Origin: Papilionanthe hookeriana x Papilionanthe teres | Lineage: Eukaryota > Streptophyta > Magnoliopsida > Asparagales > Orchidaceae | Direction of reading: 5' to 3' | Length of the DNA: 64,000 nt | Assembly: GCA_022702705.1 (NCBI GenBank) | Contig: CM040426.1 | Span: 79,073,877-79,137,876 of the forward strand | Shown: positions 24,932 through 34,499 of the stretch, piece after piece | How the letters are laid out: every line of letters begins with the position of its first letter | Numbering within the stretch: position 1 is the stretch's first letter | The notes under the pieces: model-generated | The model's input: the letters and a program-made list of their open reading frames with translations, nothing else | Told to the model about the DNA's origin: nothing | The model's database searches: none | Position numbers and translations under genes: made by a program

Positions 24932-25183
24932 CTTAACGATGTCGTACAATGCAATGATGTTGGGGTGCTTGATCTGCTTAAGGATTCTGATCTCGGAAAG
25001 AAGGCTGTCTTGCGTCTCCATATCGAGCCTATCCATGATGATCTCTTTCACCGCCACCACAGAACCGTTCAAACGGTGCCGCCCTAGCCATACAACTGCG
25101 TAAGATCCCGAACCAATCTTCCGGCCGATCATGTAGTCCCCCACCACCCTACCTCCGCGGAAACCGCCGACACCACTTGCCAT
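24932..25183 (-). pseudogene. ATG1-like kinase exon 1, duplicated copy B
   Basis: 84 codons from MASGVGGF to YDIVK, followed by a GTATGC donor. The glycine loop IGSGSYAVVW and the VAVKEII lysine are intact. The copy is close to copy A but has its own substitutions, such as RKIGSGSY against RQIGSGSF. No second exon lies downstream, so only the N-lobe start could be made. I infer a truncated duplicate with its own copy of the promoter flank. Its frame is fully open. Confidence 0.85.
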
Positions 25184-25497
25184 CACCGGAAACGTAGAAT
25201 ACCTCAGGAGAAGACAAAAGAGTAGATGGGGTGCAACCACCAATATTCTCTACCGGCGGAGATGAGTCACCGGAGCAAACGAGATCGGGAAATCGCTGAA
25301 TCCAGACGGAATGCGGACGGGAGATGGAAGCTGGAATCGCCTAGAATTTGTAACCAAGTACTTTCCTTTTTAAGGCACACGTAAATCAATGACTCCTATA
25401 AATAGTTTGATCGGGGCACACGTAAATACATTGATTCAACGGTTCAAAAAAATCATAATTTATAAATATCGATATTCTTTTATGATCTGTATGTAAT

Positions 25498-26249
25498 TAG
25501 AGGTGTAAATGAAACTAACGTGAACGAACAGGCTAGTGTTCGTGTTTGAAATGTTCGAACACATCATTATTCGTATTTGGTTCGTTTAACAAACCGAACG
25601 AAAAAAAATTTGTTCGCGTTCATCTTGTTTGCTTATCGAACGAATCAAACACGAACTTCCTGACGAACCGAACACGAATTGTTCGCGAACAATGAGTTTT
25701 TTTGACAGCCCTAGCTTTGATAGCATACTTCCTCAAAATGACGCAAATTGATCAGGTATTACGTACGCACTAGGTAATCCATACTTCCTTATAATGAAAC
25801 AATTTGAATAAGGTGTTTAGAGTTTTGTTTAGGATTTTATTTTAATATATATTATAGTATATTAATTATAATATTATAATATTTATATTAATATAATTAA
25901 TACTATAATATTATTGTTGTTATTAATAATTTATCATATATTACAATTTATAAAAGTTTGATTATTTAAAATATGATAATTTTTATAATATATAATTATT
26001 TTTAAAATATCATAAATTTTTTATATATAATTATTTTAAATTATTTTATATTTCGAATAATAAGAGAATCAAACACGAACGAAGACATCACTGTTCGTGT
26101 TTTGTTCGTTTAACAAACCGAAAGAAAAAAATTATTTGTGTTTGTCTCGTTTGCTTATCGAATAAATCAAACACAAACTTTTTGACGGATTGAACACAAA
26201 CTGTTCGCGAATAATAAACTTTTTTTTTTTTTTTTTTTTGACAGCCTTA
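25498..26249. mobile_element. hAT-like non-autonomous element with 8-bp duplication
   Basis: The element runs from TAGAGGTGTAAATG to TTGACAGCCTTA. The reverse complement of the right end (TAAGGCTGTCAAA) resembles the left end, typical of plant hAT termini. TATGTAAT flanks both sides (25490-25497, 26250-26257). Copy A of the ATG1 block has the empty site, TATGTGAT followed by TATCCTC. Inside, two diverged direct copies of a GTTCGTGTTCG-rich unit (about 25535-25700 and 26060-26215) surround an AT-only core. There is no transposase. Confidence 0.85.
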
Positions 26250-26542
26250 TATGTAATTATCCTCTTTTAGCCTTCTCCGGTGAAGAAGCGGGACCCGTGA
26301 ATTTCTGGATGCACGTTGGACTGGTAATTATTGGGAAGTATCTGCGTTGTTTCTACATTGGGAAAAAATATTACGTAGGAAGTGCTGACGTAAAGTTGAG
26401 TCTAAACTTTAATTAAATGTTGCAACATAAATGTGGCGGGCCTCACTCTATAAAAAATGAAAAATGTATGTTTTAGTACATGATTCAGTCCGAGCCGACG
26501 TTAATTTGAGTGGCATTACAATGATTTCTACGTATTCTCAGT

Positions 26543-26790
26543 TGGGGAATTTACATACATACCACTTAATTTTTCTATTTACATTCTAGCACCTATAATT
26601 TAATGTTTGCATTTATACTACTAAAAATTTTGATCACATAAAAAAATACCATCATTTTAATTTTTAAAAATTAAAAAAAAAAAATTTCATCCATAAGGTC
26701 CATGAAGTGTAAGAAAAAATTAAAGTTTATGAGTTAATATGTAAATAGATAAGAATTGAGTGGAATGTAATCGTAAACATTGTTATTTGG
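26543..26790. repeat. Diverged direct repeat, copy 1
   Basis: Shares an ordered set of words with 27041-27303: TTTACATACATA, a CTAGCAC/CTAACAC segment, TTTACATTTATAC-like text, CATTTTAATTTT and AATTAAAAA. Probably a MITE-like or LTR-derived unit. No coding content. Confidence 0.55.
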
Positions 26791-27040
26791 GGGAACGGTG
26801 TTATGTGTTATTTGTGTGCTTTCGGCGGAACTAACACCCAAATTTATCAGAATAATACTGTCGCCGATAACACGTCAATAACATTACGGGTTAACTCAAA
26901 TAATATTGTAATAACATTATAATAACACCGCAATAACACCACAAATTTACTCGATTAACTGTTATTGCGATTTAATTTGAGGTAACTAGTGGTGTTATGT
27001 AAAAATTATGTGGTATTTATGTTTCACATATTTTCATTTT

Positions 27041-27303
27041 GGGCATTTACATACATAACACATAATTCTTGGATTTGTATTTATAATCTAACACTTATAC
27101 TTTAATCTTTACATTTATACCATCAAAAATTTTTATATCAAATAAAAAATACAATCATTTTAATTTTAAAAATTAAAAATAAACTTTTTATCCAAAGGGT
27201 CGATGGAGTGTATGAAAAGTTTATGTTTAAGGGTTAGTTGTGTAAATTCAAAAGAATTGAGTTATATGTGTAAATTCAAAAGAATTAAGTTATATGTATG
27301 TAA
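27041..27303. repeat. Diverged direct repeat, copy 2
   Basis: Second copy of the 26543-26790 unit. Its right part also holds a short tandem repeat of GTGTAAATTCAAAAGAATT (about 27239-27288). Confidence 0.55.
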
Positions 27304-27406
27304 ACATTTGTTTCATTTTTTTCTGGTAATATTCTTCCTCTTCCTCTTCATGATTGTCGAGTTTGGGAGCTTCTTTGAGTGTGTGTGAAAGTTTCTTAAG
27401 GAGGAG

Positions 27407-28038
27407 TGTTGTGGGAAAAACACTTTCTTTCCTCAATCTTGGTAAGAGAACAAACCGCAAATCACAACAAAGAAGATGCAAACACAAGAGCACAAGCAAA
27501 CAAGAGAATTTACGTGGTTCGATCTTTTTAACCTACGTCCACGGGAGGAATCAAAATAATCCACTAAGACAAGAAACATGAAGTACTTGACTTTACATAG
27601 ATGAGCCCTCATCTTCCATGGCCTCTCTTAACATTCGAGGCCTCCAAGATGCTCTCCTCACTCTTAACAAGCTAGCCCACACTCTCGAGTTCTTTTTCAC
27701 TCTTACAAAACCCACACTAAAGCCTCTCTCCTCTCATCTATTTATAGTAGATTAGATTACGTTATAATATTCTATAAATAGATGAGGTGTAACACTTCGA
27801 GGATCGCATGGCTTCCACATGTCCACCCTTTAGGGCCCTCCATCGCATGGTCTCCACATGTCCTTTCACATGTCCTCCTTCCACCGCACGCGCCTCTACA
27901 TGTCCTTCCGCATGTCCTCTTCTAGGGTCTTCCATAATGAGGTGACACCTTTCTAAAGTCAACAATGGAGGCTTAAAGTAAGAAGGAGTTTACAAGGGTG
28001 CCACTTGCCTTAGTGACTAATTGGGGGTCAAAACAACA
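27407..28038 (-). repeat. Copia 2 left copy (3') LTR
   Basis: 632 bp, starting TGTTGTGGGAAAAAC and ending AAAACAACA. It contains at least five copies of a (C/T)ACATGTCC word (27817-27920) and a 15-bp inverted repeat that includes TATA-box words on both strands. Confidence 0.92.
27733..27786. promoter_or_regulatory. Palindromic TATA region in copia 2 left LTR
   Basis: CTCATCTATTTATAG (27733-27747) and its exact reverse complement CTATAAATAGATGAG (27772-27786) are separated by 24 bases. Each arm contains TATAAATAG on one strand. The functional TATA box for the element should be the minus-strand one. Confidence 0.55.
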
Positions 28039-28069
28039 AATATCCACCTTGACCCTCAATTATGAGATT

Positions 28070-31000
28070 CTAAAGTAGTGATTCCCTCCATCCGGCCCCC
28101 GAGGGGGCCCTCGACCGATAGAAAAGTTCACTAAGTCCGGACAGATGTCCGAACTTAGCTATGGGCGACGCCTTGGTGAGTATGTCGGCGGGGTTCTCTT
28201 CGGTTGGTATCTTCTCTACCACTATTGAGCCTTTAGCAACAACGTCCCTTACAAAATGAAGCTTCACGTCTATGTGCTTGGATCTTTCATGAAATACCTG
28301 ATTCCTGGTTAGGTGAATGGTGCTTTGGTTGTCGCAAAACACAGTAATCACCTTCTGATGTATCCCGAGCTCTTCAGCCATGCCCTTTAGCCACATAGCT
28401 TCCTTGATTGCTTCAGTCACAGCGATGTATTCAGCCTTGTTGTTGAGAGGGCCACAATCGATTGGAGGTTAGATTTCCAGTGATGCTAACGATGCGAAGA
28501 CGAGTGAAGATGAATCCGGTCGGTGACTTTACGGTGTCGATGCTTCCTGCGTAATCGGAATCTACGTAACCGACTACCTTTTCTTCTTTGTCTTCCGCGC
28601 TTTTGAAGAGTAGCCCCAATCGGTGGTGCCTCTTAAGTATCTCGGGATCCATTTTAGTGCTTCCCGGTGAGCCTGTCCCGGGCTTGCCATGAACTCCGCT
28701 TACAATATCGACGGCGTAGGCTAAATCTGGTGCCGTTACTAAACCATACCATACATGATGCTACCAACCCCACTGGCGTAGGGGATACCCTCCATGTACC
28801 TTTTCTCCTCTTCAGTCTCTGGTGCTTGAGAGTTCGATAGTCTGAAGTGTTGGCCAATAGGTGTTGCCACCTGCTTAGCCTCGTGCATGTTGAACCTTGC
28901 TAGAACCTTCTGAATATATGACTTTTGAGACAAGAATAAGCTACCCTTTTTCTTGTCTCCGGTAATCTCCATCCCTAGGATCTTTGTAGGCTGGTCCTAG
29001 GTCCTTCATGTCGAACTCGAATCGAGCATACCTTCGATCTTCCGGACTTCCTCCTTGCTCCTGCCGGCTACTAACATATCATCCACATAAAGGAGCAAGT
29101 ACGTACCGATTTCACCGTCTTGCCACTTCATGTACACACAGTTGTCGTAGTCGCTTCGACAAAGCCGATCTTTAGCATGAACTCATCAAATCGTTTGTAC
29201 CATTGTCTTGGGCTTTGTTTCAGCTCATACAATGCCTTCTTCAAGAAGAAAACTTTGTCCTTTGTCTCGGGTGTGTTGTACCCATCCGATCTGGTCCATG
29301 TAGATGGTTTCTTCAAGCTCTCCATACAGAACGCAGTCTTAACATCTAGCTCGTTCTAATTCCAAATTGAATTGAACTGCTAGTGCTAAGACTATCCTAA
29401 TTGAGCAGTGTTTCACCACGGGTGAGAAGATTTCGTTGAAGTCAATTCCTTCAACCTGTGTGAATCCCTTTGCAACGAGTCTGGCTTTGTACCTGATCCT
29501 CTCAGTACCTGGCATGTCTTCCTTCTTCTTAAAGGTCCACTTGCAACCGACTACGCGTTTGTTCGTTGGTCGATCCACAAGTTCCCAGGCTTTGTTCTTC
29601 ATCAGAGAAGTCATTTCCTCATCCATTGCCTCTTCCCACTTGTGTCTTTCCTTGCTCTTCAGGGCTTCCTTGTAGCTGCTCGGTTCCGCTTCTTCTATCA
29701 CTTCAACAACACTCGCAGCATAGGAGATCATATCTCGCATGGCCGTATCTCTCTCGCGGTCCGATAGTTCTCCTTTGTCCGTCCCTTACCAAGCCGTAGT
29801 CGTCGAATCTTCTTTCCGGTTCGGTCACTTGCTGGTCTTCTCGCCACTTCATCTTGATCATTCACGGTTGTCCTTCGATCGGTAAAAGTTTGTTGCGGCT
29901 CCACCTCGATTGACGAATCCTCCTTAGTGACACTCGTCCCCAGTAACATAGCTTTGCGGATTCCCCATTTTGGACTCATCGAATGTCACATCCCTACGAT
30001 GATGCATTTTTGTTGATCTAGGCACCAAAGTTTGTAACCTTTGGTTCCATGTGGGTATCCGATGAAGATGCACTTCAAAGCCCTCGCTTCCAGCTTATCC
30101 TGTCTAACGTGAGCGTATGCAATACATCCAAAGACTTTAAGATTATCATAGTTACCTGGCTTTCCGTACCACATCTCCAAAGGAGTCTTCATGTTGATAG
30201 CTGTCGATGGGCATCTGTTGATGAGGTAGCAGGCGGTTGACACAGCTTCTCCCCAGAAACTTTTGGGTAGACTTGCATTTAGCAGCATGCACCTTACTCT
30301 CTCTAGGAGAGTCCTGTTCATCCTCTCAGCTAGGCCGTTCTGTTGAGGAGTGTTCCGGACCGTCTTGTGCCTTGTGATGCCATTCCTCCCGCATAGGTCC
30401 TCAAGCTGCTCGAGCGTACTCCAAGCCATTGTCGGTTCTCGAGTGCTTCGACTTTGCTCCCATCTTGTTTTCGGTGAGAGTTAACTGATCCCCGAATCAT
30501 TGAAAAGCTTCATCTTTTGTTTTTAAGATAAAGACCCATACTTTCCTGGTGTAGTCGTCGATGATAGACATGAAGTATCTTCCTCCTCTATGAGTCTGAG
30601 TTCTAGTTGGGCCCCATAGATCACTCGTGTACATAATCAAGAGGTTTCTTTCGATGTATGTATTCCAGTGGAGAACTTCACCCTGGTGGCCTTCCCCAGT
30701 ACGCATTGTTCACAGAATTCCAGTTTGCTGACCCGATCTCCGCATAACAAGTTCTGCTTGGACAATTCCTGTAAGCCCCTTTCACTTACATGCCCCAGCC
30801 TCATGTGCCATAGTCTGGATCTGTCGAGCTCGATCAACCGCATTTGAGAAGTTCCCGATCACAGTTCTTCCAACTAGGAGTATAGCCCATTCTTTCTGAC
30901 TCCTTTCATGACTATGAGAGAGCCCTTAGCTACTCTGATACAACTATTCTCTGCCTTGAATGAGTATCCATTCGACTCCAGCGTCCCTAAAGAAATCAAA

Positions 31001-31257
31001 TTTCTTTTAAGTTCTGGGACGTACCTGACATGCTGCAGTATCCGTTCAGCTCCATCGAACATCTTTATTCTGATCGTCCCACTGCCGATCACCTTACAGG
31101 CTTTATTGTCTCCAAGTAGAACGGATCCACCATTTGCCAGTTGCAGTGTCTCGAACCAGTCTTTGTGAGGACACATGTGGAAGGAGCACCCCGAGTCGAG
31201 GATCCACTCCTTGCTAGATTCGGATTCCGTGATCACCGGAGCTTCGACTCGAATCAT
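28070..31257 (-). pseudogene. Copia 2 pol: protease, integrase, RT, RNase H
   Basis: Protease: WILDSGCSFHMCPHKDWF in 30874-31257. Integrase: zinc-binding HMRLGHVSERGL..FCEQCVLGKA (30637-30843), LWGPTRTQTHRGG and FMSIIDDYTRKVWVFILK (30497-30706), TDNGLEY at about 30415, and TPQQNGLAERMNRTLLERV (29986-30429). The D and E of the core are kept. Reverse transcriptase: KWEEAMDEEMTSLMKNKAW and YKARLVAKGFTQVEGIDFNE (29339-29740), KALYELKQSPRQWYKRFD (29128-29325), and an intact YVDD at 29078-29089. RNase H: VGYVDSDYAGSIDTVKSPTG (28431-28652) and VFCDNQSTIHLTRNQVFHER (28070-28420), ending ENPADILTK. The domains fall in different frames, so several indels break the polyprotein even though most catalytic residues survive. 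Confidence 0.93.
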
Positions 31258-32072
31258 AGCCGTCCGAGACTATGCTTGCTTCTCCGGAATCTTTGAGGCT
31301 TCTCCGAAAGCCTTTCTTTCTATCCGGACAGTCCTTCTTAAAATGACCTTCCTTGTGGCAGTGGTAGCACTTGTAGGATCTCTTAGAAGACTGACCTCTA
31401 ACGTTTCTTCTGGACCTTGATCTGCTCTGGTCACTTTTATAACCTTTATTGCTCGATCTTCCTCTAACCATCAGACTGTCTCCACTGGTTTCCTCCTTCA
31501 TGTCGTGCTTCTTCTGAAGTTCTTTGGCTCTGATCAATGATTGAACCTCTTCCAGAGTGATCGTCTGAGCCCTTCCATAGAGCATCGCATCCTCGAAGCT
31601 GCTCGTAGCTCTTAGGAATAGAGTTTAGCAACAACAGCGCCTTGTCCTCGTCATCCATCTTGACGTCGATGTTCTCAAGATCATCTATGATCTTGTTGAA
31701 CTCGTCGATCTGCTCCGAGACTAATCTGTCTTCGTGCATTTTGAAAGAGTATAGGCGCTGCTTCAGAAAGAGCCTATTAGCCAGGGACTTGGTCAGGTAG
31801 AGTACCTAGAGTTTGGCCCAAAGTGCTTGAGCCGTTGTCTCCCTCGACACCTCCCTCAGAACCTTGTCCCCCAAGCTCAAGATTATCAAACTATGAGCTT
31901 TCTCCAGCATGCCAATCTTCTCTTCTCTATCATGTCGGCCGGCGGTGCGCCGGCCACTTGCAGAGGCTTCTGCAACACCCTGCTGAACCAGTAGGGCTCT
32001 CATCTTTACTCTCCACAGGCCGAAGTCATTCTTTCCCGTGAATTTCTCGATGTCGAATTTGGTGGAACCCAT
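31214..32072 (-). pseudogene. Copia 2 gag
   Basis: The likely start is ATG at 32072, MGSTKFDIEKFTGKNDFGLW, the usual copia gag opening. A stop after ALWAKL (about 31806) and a later frameshift (near 31590) break it. The middle frame has EQIDEFNKIIDDLENIDVKM and LLLLNSIPKSYEQL (31464-31739). The last frame has LEEVQSLIRAKELQKK and the zinc knuckle CYHCHKEGHFKKDC with ideal CX2CX4HX4C spacing. It overlaps the protease frame end. Confidence 0.92.
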
Positions 32073-32148
32073 TGTCCCCGCCAAACACCTCTTCTTCCTT
32101 CTTGCTGCGATTTCTTGGGTGTGATTCCTCCGACCAAGATGTGTCAAT

Positions 32149-32776
32149 TGTTGTGGGAAAAACACTTTCTTTCCTCAATCTTGGTAAGAGAACAAACCGC
32201 AAATCACAACAAAGAAGATGCAAACACAAGAGCACAAGCAAACAAGAGAATTTACGTGGTTCGGTCTTTTTGACCTACGTCCACGGGAGGGAATCGAAAT
32301 AATCCACTAAGACAAGAAACAGGAGTACTTAGCTTTACATAGATGAGCCCTCATCTTCCATGGCCTCTCTTCACATTCAAGGCCTCCAAGATGCTCTCCT
32401 CACTCTTAACAAGCTTGCCCACACTCTCGAGTTCTTTTTCACTCTTACAAAACCCACACTAAAGCCTCCCCTCCTCTCATCTATTTATAGTAGATTAGAT
32501 TACATTATAATATTCTATAAATAGATGAGGTGTAACCTTCAAGGATCGCATGGCTTCCACATGTCCACCCTTTAGGGTCCTCCATCGCATGATCTCCACA
32601 TGTCCTTTCACATGTCCTCCTTCCACCGCATGGCCTCCACATGTCCTTCCACATGTCCTCTTCTAGGGTCTTCCATAATGAGGTGGCACCTTTCTAAAGT
32701 CAACAATGGAGGCTTAAAGTAAGGAGTTTACAAGGGTGCCACTTGCCTTAGTAACTAATTGGGGGTCAAAACAACA
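32149..32776 (-). repeat. Copia 2 right copy (5') LTR
   Basis: 628 bp, colinear with the left LTR. The same perfect 15-bp inverted TATA repeat is at 32476-32490 and 32515-32529. Confidence 0.92.
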
Positions 32777-32781
32777 AGGAG

Positions 32782-33574
32782 CTTGGCTAACAGAGAAGCA
32801 ATGTTTTTTTCTTTCCTACAGTGAAGGAAAGCTTCTTCACACGTTGGGGAAGGATCGTCGGAGCTTCGCTGGAACTTCGTCATAGCTCTAAACATCCCCA
32901 GAATTTCTTCGGACTCTCCTTCTACAGAAGAGCTTCTTCATTCTTTGGATAAGAAGCAGAGCGAACATCGCCGGAGCTTTGCTAGAACATCATCGGAGCT
33001 CGGATACGCAAAGTGAAGGAGTTCTCAACCTTCACGGTGGTGAGAAATCTCATAAACTTTTTTTATTCCTTTCATTAGGGTCCCTAGGTATGGATTTTAG
33101 AGAAGCCAACTTAGCATTTGGGTGTTCCTAGAGGGAATCCTATATGTTAGGAGCTTTGGGTTTGCCATCGCGAATCCTACAAGCAAAACTTTTTTCGTTT
33201 CTAGCGTGAAATTTCAACGCTCGGGGTCGTTGTAACCTCGCGTTTGTGCTGGCGATGTTGTTCCCAATACGAAGGAACAAAATCTGTGGTTTGGGCATAG
33301 AGAACGGAAAGTCCCATGATTTTGACATTCCCTACACCGCGAAGACTTTCTCCATATAATGTCTTCATGTCGGGCAAACGTAGGCGGTTGTCGGTCACTT
33401 TGTGACAACGCTCGCTTCGCTCCATCGACTACCCTTAGGGTGACCGGTGAGATCGTTAGGATGAGTCGACTTTGTAGCCAATAACGATCAGATCTCATTT
33501 CTTGCATGTATTTGCATTGCTTGCGTGGCATGATTTATAAATTGTGCATAAAACTATCGATTTTTGCATGTTGT
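32782..33574. other. No recognised gene
   Basis: Moderately GC-rich sequence with repeated GCCGGAGCT-like words (about 32860-33000). It resembles LTR or leader material, but no termini were found. Overlapping minus-strand frames at 33140-33531 have no recognisable homology. Confidence 0.4.
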
Positions 33575-33850
33575 TCCGTTGGCTCACCCGATCAGTCCCA
33601 CCGACTTGATAGACACGATTGACAATCTTCTGTCGACTCGTCCAATCGGCCACACCGACCCGACCAGATTAATCGTCATGTTTCGTCGGTTCCCCCGATC
33701 GGCCCCACCAGCCCGATCAACGCGACTGTCAATCTATTGTCGACTCGTTCGATTGGTCGCACCTGCTTGATCAGATCAATCGATACTTTTCATCGATTCC
33801 TTAGATCAGCCCCATCGACCCGATCAATTCGACTGATCATTTCTATCGAA
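33575..33850. repeat. 107-bp minisatellite, about 2.5 copies
   Basis: The anchor word GATC(A/G)G(T/C)CCCA recurs at 33590, 33697 and 33804, an exact period of 107 bp twice. Each unit has TGTCGACTCGT(C/T) and a CGACCCGATCAA-type segment. Units are diverged by substitution but not by length. Confidence 0.85.
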
Positions 33851-34255
33851 TGTTGCATCATAGCATGTTTCGTTCACAATGTGTGCATTTGCACATTCAT
33901 ACTTGCATATTGTGGTGCATTTATGAGCATTCTCTTAAAGAGCGTTTGTGCCTCCCACATGTATATCACTTGACAGACTTGCTCCATGACATCTTCACAT
34001 CACGGTGCCCCACGTCACTAGTGCTTGTACTCGCACTAGTATCCCCTCACATGTTTGCTTTGCATGTCATCATACATGATTATGACGTGCATAGTCATTG
34101 TCCACACATACTCATTTCGGACATCCATGTGTCCTATTCGGGGGTGGCTTACACATCAAGCCCACCCCCGTGTGTAATTCTCCCCAGTGAGAATTACTTC
34201 ACCTTCTCTTCTCGTGACACTACATTGGATTATGATAGGTTGCATTTTGGGGCAC

Positions 34256-34495
34256 TGCCTCCATGGCATTCTCACCCTCCGGATCATTGCCTCCACGACG
34301 CACCCACCCTCCAATCGCTGACTCCACGATGCACCCATCCTCTGAATCACTGCCTTTACGATGCACCCACTCTTTAGAGTCATTACCTCCACGACACACC
34401 CACCCCTCCAGGTCACTGCCTCCACGACAAATTCACCCATCCATGTAACTGCCTCCACGACACGTCTACCCTCCGGGTCACGGCCTCTGTGGCCT
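34256..34495. repeat. 32-33-bp tandem array, about 7.5 copies
   Basis: Consecutive units of the form TGCCTCCACGACGCACCCA followed by a C/T-rich tail and a (G/A)(A/G)TCAC end. The left part passes through the open frame at 33850-34377 and gives repeats such as HCLHDAPTL. Copies abut directly with no unique spacer. Function unknown. Confidence 0.85.
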
Positions 34496-34499
34496 ACTA

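Larger units (their letters stand above)
24373..26350. repeat. Duplicated ATG1 5' block, copy B
   Basis: Colinear with 17303-18838 but missing about 190 bp of intron, and carrying a 752-bp hAT-like insertion at 25498-26249. Homology resumes after the insertion (GAAGAAGCGGGACCCGTGAA near 26281, GAAGAAGTGGGACCCGTGAA near 18758). It ends inside intron 1 on the low side, so exons 2 and 3 are absent. Confidence 0.88.
27407..32776 (-). mobile_element. Complete-length Ty1/copia retrotransposon, minus strand
   Basis: 5370 bp, with LTRs at 27407-28038 and 32149-32776 and perfect AGGAG target duplications (27402-27406, 32777-32781). All domains are present in copia order on the minus strand: gag, protease, integrase, reverse transcriptase, RNase H. 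The coding region is cut by several frameshifts and stops, so it cannot be autonomous in this state. The LTRs differ at only about twenty-five positions by eye (roughly 96% identity), which suggests fairly recent insertion. The sequence after the 5' LTR (minus strand ATTGACACATCTTGG) is not the usual initiator-Met primer site. Confidence 0.95.

Noticed and set aside
29120..32302. Several plus-strand frames such as 29436-29675 and 30908-31168
   Set aside because: They are antisense shadows of the copia 2 gag and pol.
33850..34377. 175-codon plus-strand frame, and the 138-codon minus-strand frame at 34156-34572
   Set aside because: Both run through the 32-bp array. Opposite-strand openness is a by-product of the repeat composition.
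34256..34495. Possible CRISPR-like array
   Set aside because: Units abut directly with no unique spacers, and the sequence is a plant nuclear genome. It is a minisatellite.
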